Shown here piece by piece: positions 24,843 to 32,810 of a stretch of DNA of 64,000 bases. Where the stretch lies: positions 1,054,001 through 1,118,000 of the forward strand of contig NZ_OCNK01000001.1 of NCBI RefSeq assembly GCF_900230285.1, read 5' to 3'. Within the stretch, counting starts at the first letter, position 1; each line of letters opens with the position of its first letter. The notes under the pieces were generated by a model that ran no database searches, was not told where the DNA came from, and saw only the letters and a list, made by a program, of their open reading frames with translations. This stretch comes from Blastococcus haudaquaticus. Lineage in GTDB: Bacteria; Actinomycetota; Actinomycetes; Mycobacteriales; Geodermatophilaceae. Both the position numbers and the translations under genes were made by a program.

Positions 24843-24897
24843 GGGCCCCGTCCTCCCCACCCTTCGCACGCTCGGGGCGGGCCCCGGGACGGGGCCG
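24843..24897. terminator. Dispersed terminator-like hairpin element, copy B
   Basis: Arms GGCCCCGTCC and GGACGGGGCC with inner CCCCACCC and GGGGCGGG. Located between the convergent ends of the DUF3097 and aldo/keto reductase genes, so it could terminate both. About 90% identical to copy A. Confidence 0.65.
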
Positions 24898-24911
24898 AGA
24901 GGCGGGGTACC

Positions 24912-25751
24912 TCAGCCGGGGATGTAGTTGAAGGTGTCGGGGTCGGGGCCGGTGCGCTCGCCCCGGTCCAGGCCCGAGATCGACGCCATGTCACCGGTGG
25001 AGAGCTCGAAGTCGAACAGCGCGAAGTTCTGCTCGATGCGCTCGCGGGTCACCGACTTCGGGAACACGACGTCGCCGCGCTGGATGTGCCAGCGGAGCAC
25101 GACCTGCGCCGGCGTGCGCTCCAGCCGCTGCGCGATCGCGGTGATCGCCGGGTCGTCGAGGACCTTGCCCTGGGCGATCGGCGACCAGGCCTCGGTGACG
25201 ATCTCGTGGTCGGCATCGAAGGCGCGCACGTCGTCCTGCGCCAGGTACGGGTGCACCTCGATCTGGTTCACCGCCGGCCGCACCTCGGTCTCGGCGAACA
25301 GCCGGCGCAGGTGGTGCGGCTGGAAGTTGGAGACGCCGATCGCCCGGACCCGCCCGCCGGCGTAGATCTCCTCCATGGCCTTCCAAGTCTCGACGTAGTC
25401 GACGTCGATGCCCGGCAGCGGCCAATGGATCAGGAAGAGGTCCAGCTGCTCGAAGCCGAGGTCGGCCAGCGACTGGTCGAAGGCGCGTAGGGCGTCGTCG
25501 CGCCGGTGGAAGCCGTTGTTCAGCTTGCTGGTCACGAAGATCTCACCGCGATCGATGCCCGACCGGGCCACTGCCTCGCCGACGCCCTTCTCGTTGCCGT
25601 ACATCTCGGCGGTGTCGATGTGCCGGTAGCCGATCTCGAGCGCCGTGGCGACGGTCTCGGCGGTGTCCTCGGGCGGGACCTGGTAGACGCCGAACCCGAG
25701 CTGCGGGATCTCGACGCCGTTGTTCAGGGTGATGGAGGGCACGGTGGCCAC
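24912..25751 (-). CDS. Aldo/keto reductase
   Basis: NADPH-dependent (beta/alpha)8 oxidoreductase, 279 aa. Family signatures are complete: GYRHIDTAEMYGNEKGVGEAV (catalytic Asp and Tyr), LDLFLIHWPLP (active-site His), IGVSNFQPHHLRRL, and the coenzyme motif FPKSVTRERIEQNFALFDFEL. Most like the 2,5-diketo-gluconate reductase/DkgA-type group; the actual substrate is open. GTG start chosen because GAGAGGA precedes it at normal spacing and the family begins MxTVPxxxLNNG. Single gene, convergent with DUF3097. Confidence 0.92.
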   Translation of the reverse strand: MATVPSITLNNGVEIPQLGFGVYQVPPEDTAETVATALEIGYRHIDTAEMYGNEKGVGEAVARSGIDRGEIFVTSKLNNGFHRRDDALRAFDQSLADLGFEQLDLFLIHWPLPGIDVDYVETWKAMEEIYAGGRVRAIGVSNFQPHHLRRLFAETEVRPAVNQIEVHPYLAQDDVRAFDADHEIVTEAWSPIAQGKVLDDPAITAIAQRLERTPAQVVLRWHIQRGDVVFPKSVTRERIEQNFALFDFELSTGDMASISGLDRGERTGPDPDTFNYIPG

Positions 25752-25826
25752 AGGGTGGGTCCTCTCGCGGTAGGGGTGGGGTCGCGTCCTGCGCATCCGG
25801 TCGTGCGCGATCGACCCCGGGCCCGC

Positions 25827-27083
25827 CTACCCGGTGATGTCGTCCTCAACCCGCGCGGGCGCCGTGGCCCATCCCACGGCGGGCTCCGGTGCACGGAGCA
25901 GGACGGCCCCGGCCAGCGCGAGCAGGGCCGCCAGCCCCCCGGCGAGGGCGGGGACGGCGAAGGCCCGCTCTGCACCCCAGGCGTCGACGGCGGCTCCGGC
26001 GAGGGCGGACCCCGCGGTCACCCCCAGCGTCAGCCCGGTGATCGTCCAGGCCAGCGACTCGGTGAGGACGCCGGGCGCCACCCGCGACTCGACCAGCGAC
26101 GTACCCGACACCAGCACCGGCGCGATGGTGAGGCCGGCCAGGAAGCCGCACACGATGAGCATCGGCAGCGAGCCGACCACCCACAGCGTCTGGGCGGCCA
26201 GCCCGAAGGCCACCGCCGTGCCCACGAAGCGGACGGCCAGCGTCCCCGGCACCCGCGCCAGCCCGTAGACCAGCCCGGCGACCAGGCTGCCGCCGGCGAA
26301 CACGGCCAGCGCCAGCCCGGAGAGCGCGGTGGCCCCCTGCTCCTCGGCGAAGCCGATCACCACGACGTCGATCGCGCCGAAGACGGTGCCGACCGCCAGG
26401 TAGGTGACGACGACGACCAGCAGCGTGGGCGTCAGCACCGACCGCCGCCGGCCGATCGCCGTCGGGTCGACCGGGTGCACCGGCGGCTCCGTGCCGGTCT
26501 GGGCGGCCAGCCACAGGCCGCCGGCCACACCGAACGCGACGCCGGTGAGGAACCCGACCGGTGGCGCGATCAGCGTGGCCAGGAGGGTCACCAGCGGTGG
26601 GCCGACGACGAACACCACCTCGTCGACGACGGCTTCGAAGGCGTAGGCGGTCTGCCGGCTCGTCGGATCGAGGACGGCCGACCAGCGCGCGCGGACCAGG
26701 GAGCCGACGTTCGGCCCGCTCGCCCCGGCGAGTGCGGCGAGGAGGAACCAGCTCCACCGGGGGCCGCCGGCCACCACCGAGGCCACGAACGCGACGCCGG
26801 TGAGCGCGAAGGCGGCCATGGCCAGCCGGAGCACCCGGCTCTGCCCGCGGCGGTCCATGGCGCGGGCCCACTGCGGGCCGGCCAGGCCGTAGCTCAGCGC
26901 GAGGGTGCCCGACACAGCGCCCGCCATCCCGTAGCTGCCGGTCTCGCCCTCCACGAGCAGCACGGCGCCGAGGCCGAGCATCGGAGCGGGGAGCCGGCCG
27001 ATCCAGCCGGCGAAGGAGAACGATGGCGAGCCGGGGACGGCGAACAGGCGGGCGTACGGGCTGAAGACGGTGCGGGGTGACAC
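25827..27083 (-). CDS. Major facilitator superfamily transporter
   Basis: 418 aa with about 12 hydrophobic helices and the loop motif WARAMDRRGQSRVLRLAM between helices 2 and 3, typical of MFS drug:H+ type exporters. The N-terminus SPYARLFAVPGSPSFSFAGWIGRLPAPM is standard for this subgroup. GTG at 27083 was chosen from the family start and an AGGAAG element upstream; GTG starts at 27107 and 27182 are in frame, the latter lying inside an AAGGAGGT sequence. Divergent from moaA. Substrate unknown. Confidence 0.87.
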   Translation of the reverse strand: MSPRTVFSPYARLFAVPGSPSFSFAGWIGRLPAPMLGLGAVLLVEGETGSYGMAGAVSGTLALSYGLAGPQWARAMDRRGQSRVLRLAMAAFALTGVAFVASVVAGGPRWSWFLLAALAGASGPNVGSLVRARWSAVLDPTSRQTAYAFEAVVDEVVFVVGPPLVTLLATLIAPPVGFLTGVAFGVAGGLWLAAQTGTEPPVHPVDPTAIGRRRSVLTPTLLVVVVTYLAVGTVFGAIDVVVIGFAEEQGATALSGLALAVFAGGSLVAGLVYGLARVPGTLAVRFVGTAVAFGLAAQTLWVVGSLPMLIVCGFLAGLTIAPVLVSGTSLVESRVAPGVLTESLAWTITGLTLGVTAGSALAGAAVDAWGAERAFAVPALAGGLAALLALAGAVLLRAPEPAVGWATAPARVEDDITG

Positions 27084-27205
27084 GGAGTTCTCGCGCTTCC
27101 TGGCCACAGGCGAGTGCGGGTAGTCCTCCGCCGGGCTCTCGGGTGGCGCGGTCAGCCTAACGGGGGCGGCCGACGTCCCCACCTCCTTTTCGGCGGCGGC
27201 GCTAC

Positions 27206-27211
27206 TACATT
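27206..27211 (+). promoter_or_regulatory. -10 box of moaA (leaderless promoter)
   Basis: TACATT (TANNNT) ends six bases before the moaA ATG, which predicts transcription starting at the start codon. No ribosome site is present in between. Confidence 0.55.
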
Positions 27212-27217
27212 CGGTGC

Positions 27218-28267
27218 ATGACCAGCCCGCTGCCCGACCCCCGCGTGCGCACCACCGCCGCGCCGGCGCCCGGGAGCGGTGGGCTGGTCGACCGGCACGG
27301 CCGTGTCGCCACCGACCTGCGCGTCTCGCTGACCGACCGCTGCAACCTGCGCTGCACCTACTGCATGCCGCCGGAGGGGCTCGACTGGCTGCCCAAGGTC
27401 GAGGTGCTGACCGACGAGGAGATCGTCCGGCTGGTCCGCATCGGCGTCGAGATGCTCGGCATCGAGGAGGTCCGGTTCACCGGCGGCGAGCCGCTGCTGC
27501 GTCCGGGCCTCGTCGGCATCGTCGCCGGGGCGACCGCTCTGACGCCGCGTCCCGAGGTCAGCCTGACCACGAACGCGATCGGCCTCGCCCGGGTCGCCCC
27601 GGCGCTGGCCGCCGCCGGCCTCGACCGGATCAACGTCAGCCTGGACACCGTCGACCGCGACCGGTTCAAGCAGCTCACCCACCGCGACCGCTTCGACGAC
27701 GTCGTCGCCGGTCTGGCCGCCGCCCGGGCAGCGGGGCTGACGCCGGTCAAGGTGAACGCGGTCCTGCTGCGCGGGATGAACGAGGAGGACGCCGTCCCGC
27801 TGCTCGACTTCTGCCTGGAGCACGGCTACCAGCTGCGGTTCATCGAGCAGATGCCGCTGGACGCCCACCACGCCTGGACGCGCGGCGAGATGGTCACCGC
27901 CGAGGACATCCTCGAGCGGCTGTCGGCCGCCCACACGCTCACTCCCGACACCGAGGCCCGGGGGTCGGCGCCCGCCGAGCGCTGGCTGGTCGACGGCGGG
28001 CCCGCCACGGTCGGCGTCATCGCGTCGGTCACCCGGTCGTTCTGCGGGACCTGCGACCGCACCCGGCTGACCGCCGACGGCCAGATCCGCAACTGCCTGT
28101 TCGCCCGCGACGAGTCCGACCTCCGCACGCCGATGCGGGAGGGCGCCACCGACCAGGAGATCGCCGACCGCTGGCGGATCGCGACCCTCGGCAAGCTGCC
28201 CGGGCACGGCATCGACGACCCGAGCTTCCTGCAGCCGACGCGCCCGATGTCGGCGATCGGGGGCTGA
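27218..28267 (+). CDS. moaA: GTP 3',8-cyclase MoaA
   Basis: Radical SAM enzyme (349 aa) that performs the first step of molybdenum cofactor synthesis, turning GTP into 3',8-cyclo-7,8-dihydro-GTP together with MoaC. The N-terminal [4Fe-4S] motif is C42-x3-C46-x2-C49 (CNLRCTYC); TGGEPLLRPG follows. The C-terminal cluster cysteines are in FCGTCDRTRLTADGQIRNC, and the protein ends with the conserved Gly-Gly. Length is normal. A -10 box six bases before the ATG suggests a leaderless mRNA. moaD follows 82 bases downstream; moaC, moaB/mog and moeA are not in the window. Confidence 0.97.
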   Translation: MTSPLPDPRVRTTAAPAPGSGGLVDRHGRVATDLRVSLTDRCNLRCTYCMPPEGLDWLPKVEVLTDEEIVRLVRIGVEMLGIEEVRFTGGEPLLRPGLVGIVAGATALTPRPEVSLTTNAIGLARVAPALAAAGLDRINVSLDTVDRDRFKQLTHRDRFDDVVAGLAAARAAGLTPVKVNAVLLRGMNEEDAVPLLDFCLEHGYQLRFIEQMPLDAHHAWTRGEMVTAEDILERLSAAHTLTPDTEARGSAPAERWLVDGGPATVGVIASVTRSFCGTCDRTRLTADGQIRNCLFARDESDLRTPMREGATDQEIADRWRIATLGKLPGHGIDDPSFLQPTRPMSAIGG

Positions 28268-28349
28268 GCGTGGGAGCGGACAGGGACGTGAGCATCGCAG
28301 CGAGCGCCGGCGAGCGAGGAGCGGGGCGCCCCGCGGGAGCGACCGGGGC
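28268..28349. other. GAGCG-rich spacer between moaA and moaD
   Basis: 82 bases rich in GAGCG/GCGAGCG units with a GGGGCGCCCC palindrome near 28323-28332. No gene. Possibly a decayed intergenic repeat or a structured mRNA linker. Confidence 0.3.
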
Positions 28350-28592
28350 ATGAGCGTCACGGTGCGGTACTTCGCCGGCGCCCGCGCAGCTGCCGGTGTC
28401 GACACCGAGGCCCGCGAGGCGGCGAGCCTCGACGAGCTGGTGGGCCAGATCGTGGCCGATCACGGCGAGAAGCTGGAACGGGTGCTCACCGCCTGCTCCT
28501 TCCTGGTCGACGGAACCTCCGTCCGGGACCGGGCGTTGGTCCTGTCACCGGGGGCGGTGGTGGATGTCCTCCCGCCGTTCGCGGGGGGCTGA
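28350..28592 (+). CDS. moaD: MoaD/ThiS family sulfur carrier protein
   Basis: 80 aa ubiquitin-like small subunit of molybdopterin synthase. It begins VTVRYFAGARAAAGV and ends PGAVVDVLPPFAGG; the terminal Gly-Gly is the site adenylated and converted to thiocarboxylate. Downstream of moaA on the same strand; its partner MoaE is encoded at 31763-32188 on the other strand. ThiS or another carrier is possible but the pairing with moaA and moaE favours MoaD. Confidence 0.88.
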   Translation: MSVTVRYFAGARAAAGVDTEAREAASLDELVGQIVADHGEKLERVLTACSFLVDGTSVRDRALVLSPGAVVDVLPPFAGG

Positions 28593-28614
28593 GGGCCTGC
28601 GGAAGGATGACGGC

Positions 28615-28812
28615 ATGAGCATCTTCGACAAGGCGAAGGCCAAGGCAGAGGAACTGCTGGGCCGGGCCGAGCAGGTCTACGGGGAGTCCCACGGTGACGC
28701 GGCCGCCACGGTGGCCGGTGAGGCACACGTGCTGGAGGCCGAGGCCGAGGAGCAAGAACTCGAGCGGCAGGAGCACCACCGCGACGACGACGGGCTCGCG
28801 GGAGCCCGCTGA
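28615..28812 (+). CDS. Small charged helical protein of unknown function
   Basis: 65 aa, starting MSIFDKAKAKAEELLGRAEQ and ending in a highly charged Glu/Asp/His/Arg tail (EAEEQELERQEHHRDDD). Predicted fully helical; the Lys/Ala/Glu composition recalls CsbD-like small stress proteins but the family motif is not clear. ATG at 28615 follows GGAAGGA. 22 bases after moaD on the same strand. Confidence 0.65.
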   Translation: MSIFDKAKAKAEELLGRAEQVYGESHGDAAATVAGEAHVLEAEAEEQELERQEHHRDDDGLAGAR

Positions 28813-28859
28813 CCCGTATCGAGCGGTTGACGCTCCCTCCTGGGGGAACAACGAACGGC

Positions 28860-29360
28860 ATGGTCCCGGCGGATGTCGCCGACGTCGCGCCGTGGCGGGA
28901 CTGGTGTTCCGCCGCGGAGGGTTCGCTGCGCTTCCTGGCCGAGCAACTCGGCTGGGACTTCTGGATGGTGACCGAGGTCGTCGACGGCCGGCAGGTCGTG
29001 CTGCTGGCCCATCCGCCGGACGCCGTCCGGCCCGGGATGGAACTCCCCTGGGAGGAGAGCTTCTGCCGGCAGATGATCGAGGGCAACGCTCCCCGGCTCG
29101 CCACGGTCACCGCCGCCGTCCCCGCCTACGCCTCCCGCACCACCGGTCCGCTGCGCGACGTCGCCGCCTACGTGGGGGTGCCGCTGCTCCGCGCCGACGA
29201 CAGCCTCTTCGGCACGCTCTGCGGCGTGGCCTTCCGCGCCAAGCCGCGCAGCGCGGCGCGCGACCTGCGCGTGGTGGAGGCGGCAGCCCGCCTGCTGAGC
29301 ACGCTCATGGCCGCCGGCATGACACCCCCGCCGCTGCCCGACGAGGCGCCCTCCGGCTGA
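28860..29360 (+). CDS. GAF domain protein
   Basis: 166 aa single-domain sensor-like protein. The GAF fold shows as GSLRFLAEQLGWDFWMVTEVVDGRQVVLLAH, ELPWEESFCRQMIEGNAPRLATV, and AAYVGVPLLRADDSLFGTLCGVAFRAKP. Stand-alone GAF proteins bind small molecules or pair with kinases or phosphatases; the ligand is unknown. ATG at 28860 chosen; an upstream in-frame TTG is less likely. Its GAF is of the same type as the first domain of the phosphatase at 53855. Confidence 0.8.
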   Translation: MVPADVADVAPWRDWCSAAEGSLRFLAEQLGWDFWMVTEVVDGRQVVLLAHPPDAVRPGMELPWEESFCRQMIEGNAPRLATVTAAVPAYASRTTGPLRDVAAYVGVPLLRADDSLFGTLCGVAFRAKPRSAARDLRVVEAAARLLSTLMAAGMTPPPLPDEAPSG

Positions 29361-29403
29361 GCCGCGGCTGGCGCCGCGGCGGCGGGTGCGGTCAGATCGT
29401 GCG

Positions 29404-30249
29404 GTGCGAGCCGAGCAGCTGACCGACGTGGTCACCTTCCACGGCGAGGGCCCGGTCTGGTGGCCGGACAGCAGCGGTCTGCGGTGCGTGGACATGCTCG
29501 CCGGCGACGTCCTCACCCTCGGCGGCGACGGTGCCGTGCGCCGGACGCACGTCGGGGACGTCGCTGCGGTCGTCCGCCCCCGCCGGGGCGGCGGAGCGGT
29601 GTTCGCCGTCGAGCGCGGGTTCGTCCTGGAGGACCCGGACGGGACACGGGCCGTCCTCGACCCCGTGTGGAGCGACCCGGGCGTGCGCATGAACGAGGGC
29701 GGCTGCGACCCCGACGGCCGGTTCTGGTGCGGGTCCATGGCCTACGACCAGGCCCCCGGCGCCGGGGCGATGTACCGCCTGGACCCCGATGGCAGCGCCC
29801 GTGAGGTCTTCGGCGGCGTCACCGTCTCCAACGGGCTGGAGTGGAGCCCCGACGGCTCGACGGCGTACTACAACGACACCGCGACCCACCGCATCGACGT
29901 CTTCGACTACGACCGGGAGGGCGGGCTGACCGGTCGCCGTCCGTTCGTGGCGCCGGGCGCCGACGAGAGCCCCGACGGGCTCACCGTCGACGCTGAGGGC
30001 GGGGTCTGGGTGGCCTTCTACGGTGGCGGCCAGGTGCGTCGGTACGACGCCGGAGGGCGCCTGGACGAGGTGGTCGACGTGCCGACGCCGCAGGTGACCG
30101 CGTGCACGCTCGGCGGGCCGGAGCTCGACCAGCTCTTCATCACGACGTCGCGCCAGGGCATGCGGCCCGGCGACGACCCGCTCGCCGGCGCCCTGTTCAT
30201 GGTGGACGCCGGCGTGCGGGGCCGGCCCGTGCGGGACTTCGCGGGCTGA
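29404..30249 (+). CDS. SMP-30/gluconolactonase family protein
   Basis: Six-bladed beta-propeller lactonase (281 aa). Metal ligands expected of the family are visible: Glu in HGEGPVWWPD near residue 13, Asn in the MNEGGCDPDGRFWCG and SNGLEWSPDGSTAYYNDT segments, and Asp in DESPDGLTVDAEGGVWVAF. Family members hydrolyse sugar lactones such as gluconolactone or arabinolactone. GTG at 29404 is the start that leaves the usual N-terminus; GTG at 29386 is possible. Not in an obvious sugar operon. Confidence 0.88.
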   Translation: MRAEQLTDVVTFHGEGPVWWPDSSGLRCVDMLAGDVLTLGGDGAVRRTHVGDVAAVVRPRRGGGAVFAVERGFVLEDPDGTRAVLDPVWSDPGVRMNEGGCDPDGRFWCGSMAYDQAPGAGAMYRLDPDGSAREVFGGVTVSNGLEWSPDGSTAYYNDTATHRIDVFDYDREGGLTGRRPFVAPGADESPDGLTVDAEGGVWVAFYGGGQVRRYDAGGRLDEVVDVPTPQVTACTLGGPELDQLFITTSRQGMRPGDDPLAGALFMVDAGVRGRPVRDFAG

Positions 30250-30252
30250 CCT

Positions 30253-30960
30253 TCAGCCCACCGGCGCGGCCGGCCGGACCGGCGGCGCGCCCAGGGCCGC
30301 GGTGGGCCGGAAGCCCCGGACGACGAGGTGGACGGCCAGGCTCATCTCCCAGGCGAACACCGGCAGCGCGGCGAGCGTGCCGACCACCGAGACCTGCTCG
30401 TAGGCACCGAGCAGCACCGCGATCCCGGAGGCGAGGATGAGCGGCCCGCCGACCAGCCCGAGGACGGCGATCCAGCGCGACACCAGGCCGGACCGGTACA
30501 TCAGGCCGGCCAGCAGCAGCGTGTTCACGCCCAGAGCGACGTTGGGTCCCAGCAGGAAGGTCCAGTCCTTGACGGCGACGAGCGCCTCCTGGACCACGAC
30601 GAGCGCACCGTCGTCGCTCCCGCCGGCGTCCTGGCGCAGGCTGACGACCGCCAGGACGGCGACCAGGCCCAGGGCGATGAGGGCGCCCTCCATGAGGCGG
30701 CCCAGGGCGTAGCCCAGCGCGGCGGTGTGGTTCTCCCGCCGGACGACGGGATACAGCGCGACGCCGGTGCCCACGACGGCGACGACCGTGACGATCTCCA
30801 GCAACGCCCCCAGGAGCACGCGCCCGTCCGATCCGGCGCCCAGCACGTACTCCGCATCGCCGAGCACCGGCTGGAACAGCCCCAGCGCCGGGATCGACGC
30901 GGCGGCGGCCACCAGGAAGAACACCCCGGCGGTCGTCGCGGTCCGTCTCGTCGAGCTCAT
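30253..30960 (-). CDS. DUF4386 family membrane protein
   Basis: 235 aa with six predicted membrane helices (GVFFLVAAAASIPALGLF, ALLEIVTVVAVVGTGVALYPVV, ALIALGLVAVLAVV, LGPNVALGVNTLLLAGLM and so on) and the LGYALGRLMEGALI stretch of the DUF4386 family. No catalytic motif; function unknown. ATG at 30958-30960 is preceded by GGAGGCAGAC. Divergent from a tetR gene across two operators, so it is presumably the regulated target. Confidence 0.85.
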   Translation of the reverse strand: MSSTRRTATTAGVFFLVAAAASIPALGLFQPVLGDAEYVLGAGSDGRVLLGALLEIVTVVAVVGTGVALYPVVRRENHTAALGYALGRLMEGALIALGLVAVLAVVSLRQDAGGSDDGALVVVQEALVAVKDWTFLLGPNVALGVNTLLLAGLMYRSGLVSRWIAVLGLVGGPLILASGIAVLLGAYEQVSVVGTLAALPVFAWEMSLAVHLVVRGFRPTAALGAPPVRPAAPVG

Positions 30961-30976
30961 GTCTGCCTCCGATCTG

Positions 30977-30995
30977 AGGTGTACGGCGTACACCA
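30977..30995. promoter_or_regulatory. TetR operator for the DUF4386/tetR pair, site 1
   Basis: AGGTGTACGGCGTACACCA: arms AGGTGTAC and GTACACCA around three bases, with the inner 17 bases a perfect palindrome. Starts 17 bases before the DUF4386 ATG. Confidence 0.7.
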
Positions 30996-31010
30996 TCGAG
31001 GAGTAACGGT

Positions 31011-31029
31011 AGGTGTACGGTGTACACCT
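31011..31029. promoter_or_regulatory. TetR operator for the DUF4386/tetR pair, site 2
   Basis: AGGTGTACGGTGTACACCT: perfect arms AGGTGTAC and GTACACCT around GGT. Centre-to-centre distance to site 1 is 34 bases, close to three helical turns, as in the other TetR pair at 4884-4929. Confidence 0.75.
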
Positions 31030-31055
31030 GTCAAGGACCCTGGGAGGGTGGGCGC

Positions 31056-31766
31056 ATGGCGCAGCAGACGGGAGCCGCGCGCCGGGCCCCTCTGACCAGG
31101 GAGCGCGTGCTGCGCACCGCCGTCGCGCGGGCCGACGCGGCCGGGATCGGGTCGATCAGCATGCGCGGGCTCGCCCAGGAGCTGGGCGTCGTCCCGATGG
31201 CGCTCTACAAGCACGTGGCCAACAAGGACGAGTTGCTCGACGGCATGGTCGACCTCGTCATCGAGGAGTTCGACCCGCCGGCCGACGCCCTGGACTGGAA
31301 GGACGAGGTCCGCGAGCGGGTCCTCTCGGCCCGGCGCGCGGTGCTGCGGCACCCCTGGGCGCGGCTGGCCATCGAGTCACGGACGCGCCGGACGCCCGCC
31401 GTCCTCGGCTACATGGACTCCCTCGCGGGAGCGTTCCGCGGCGGCGGCTTCTCGGCCAACCTCACCCACCACGTGATGCACGCGCTGGGAAACCGCATCT
31501 GGGGCTTCACCCCGGAACTGTTCGACGAACCCGCGGATCCGGACGCACCGCCGCCGACTGCCGCGGCGCAGGAGGCCACGGCGCGGCAGTTCGCCGAGCG
31601 CTACCCGCACATCCTGGAGATCGCGATGGCCGCCACCGACGGCGACCTGTCGCGCGTCGGGGAGGGGTGCGACGAGCAGTTCGAGTTCGAGTTCGCGCTC
31701 GACCTGCTGCTCGACGGGTTCGACCGGCTCCGTGCCGAGGGCTGGACGTCCCGCCGGCGGCCCTAG
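31056..31766 (+). CDS. TetR family transcriptional regulator
   Basis: 236 aa. N-terminal helix-turn-helix: RERVLRTAVARADAAGIGSISMRGLAQELGVVPMALYKHVANKDELLDGMVDLV, then a TetR_C-type ligand domain. ATG at 31056 has GGGAGGGT upstream; the frame is open further upstream but that part would translate the operator. Likely represses itself and the DUF4386 gene. Its TAG overlaps the moaE stop (shared CTAG), so the two genes converge. Confidence 0.9.
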   Translation: MAQQTGAARRAPLTRERVLRTAVARADAAGIGSISMRGLAQELGVVPMALYKHVANKDELLDGMVDLVIEEFDPPADALDWKDEVRERVLSARRAVLRHPWARLAIESRTRRTPAVLGYMDSLAGAFRGGGFSANLTHHVMHALGNRIWGFTPELFDEPADPDAPPPTAAAQEATARQFAERYPHILEIAMAATDGDLSRVGEGCDEQFEFEFALDLLLDGFDRLRAEGWTSRRRP

Positions 31767-32188
31767 GGGCAGGCCACCCATTCCTCCTCGCCGTCGGTGA
31801 AGACCTGCCGCTTCCAGATCGGCAGCCGCTTCTTCACCTCGTCGACCAGCTCGGCGCAGGCGGCGAACGCCTGACCGCGATGCGACGCGCTGACCGCGCA
31901 GGCCAGGGCGATGTCGCCGATGCCGAGCAGCCCGATGCGGTGGGAGACGGCGACGGCGTGCACGTCCGGCCGGGCGGCGAACTCCTCGGCCAGCTCGATG
32001 ATCACGTCGGTGGCGGTCGGGTGGCCCACGTACTCGAGCTCCGTCACCGACCGGCCACCGTCGTGGTCGCGCACCACGCCGGCGAAGGAGACGACGGCGC
32101 CGGCGGCCTTGTCGGCCACGGCGTCCTCGTGCTCGGCCACGGACAGCGGCGCGTCGACGACTCTGGCGATCAGGTGGCCGGCGGTCAC
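31763..32188 (-). CDS. moaE: Molybdopterin synthase catalytic subunit MoaE
   Basis: 141 aa large subunit of molybdopterin synthase, which transfers sulfur from MoaD thiocarboxylate to precursor Z. The conserved active-site lysines are at 119, 120 and 126 in VKKRLPIWKRQVFTDG, and VSHRIGLLGIGDIALACAVSASHR matches the family core. GTG start overlaps the TGA of the nucleotidyltransferase gene by four bases. Normal length. Confidence 0.96.
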   Translation of the reverse strand: MTAGHLIARVVDAPLSVAEHEDAVADKAAGAVVSFAGVVRDHDGGRSVTELEYVGHPTATDVIIELAEEFAARPDVHAVAVSHRIGLLGIGDIALACAVSASHRGQAFAACAELVDEVKKRLPIWKRQVFTDGEEEWVACP

Positions 32189-32763
32189 GGCGCCGAAGGT
32201 ACTCCGGGCGGCGGGACGTCGAGGTCGGCCGGATCCGCCAGGCCGGTGCAGTCGACCTCCGTGACGTCGTGCGCCGCCAGGTACGCGCGGGCGCCCTCGT
32301 CGCCGGTGGCCGTCCCCACCACGCCCGCCCAGTGCTCGCGCCCGATGAGGACCGGGTGCGCCCGCACCCCGTCGTAGGTGGCGACGGCCAGCGCGCCGGG
32401 TGACGCGTGGCCGACCATCCGCTGCAGGGCCTCGGCCGTCATCCCCGGCATGTCGACCAGCAGCACCAGGGCGGCGTCGACCCGTCCGGGCCAGCCCCGC
32501 AGCCCCTCCAGGCCGGTGCGCAGCGAGGAGGCCATGCCGGTCTCCCAGTCCTCGTTGGCCAGCACCGTGGCGCCGTCCAGGTCGGCCGTCCGCCAGACGT
32601 CCACGGCCCGCGCGCCGAGCACCACGAGCACCGGGTCGCAGACCTCCCGCGCCGTCCGCACCGCCCGATCGACCAGGAGGCTGCCCCCGTACTCGACGAG
32701 GGCCTTGGGCATGCCGTAGCGGCGGCCGCCCCCGGCGGCGAGGACGACGGCGGCGGTGGGCAC
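32185..32763 (-). CDS. MobA/MocA-like molybdenum cofactor nucleotidyltransferase
   Basis: 192 aa NTP-transferase fold protein. The nucleotide motif VVLAAGGGRRYGMPKALVEYGG opens the chain; VLANEDWETGMASSLRTGLEGL and ALVLLVDMPGMTAEAL (metal-binding Asp) follow, and AHPVLIGREHW lies near the end. The pattern is closest to MocA, which makes molybdopterin cytosine dinucleotide for xanthine/CO dehydrogenase-type enzymes; MobA is the alternative. MocA would match the XdhC and CoxDE-like genes. GTG at 32763; co-translated with moaE. Confidence 0.88.
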   Translation of the reverse strand: MPTAAVVLAAGGGRRYGMPKALVEYGGSLLVDRAVRTAREVCDPVLVVLGARAVDVWRTADLDGATVLANEDWETGMASSLRTGLEGLRGWPGRVDAALVLLVDMPGMTAEALQRMVGHASPGALAVATYDGVRAHPVLIGREHWAGVVGTATGDEGARAYLAAHDVTEVDCTGLADPADLDVPPPGVPSAP

Positions 32764-32790
32764 CGGACCACTCTCCCAGCGTTGGCCATG

Positions 32791-32810
32791 GTGGCCACGA
32801 AGGCCCCTCA
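32791..32810. repeat. Half copy of the 2991-3020 palindrome
   Basis: GTGGCCACGAAGGCCCCTC recurs here next to the modC stop codon, but the opposing arm is lost (GGCCATG instead). A remnant of, or weaker version of, the terminator at 2991-3020. Confidence 0.45.
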
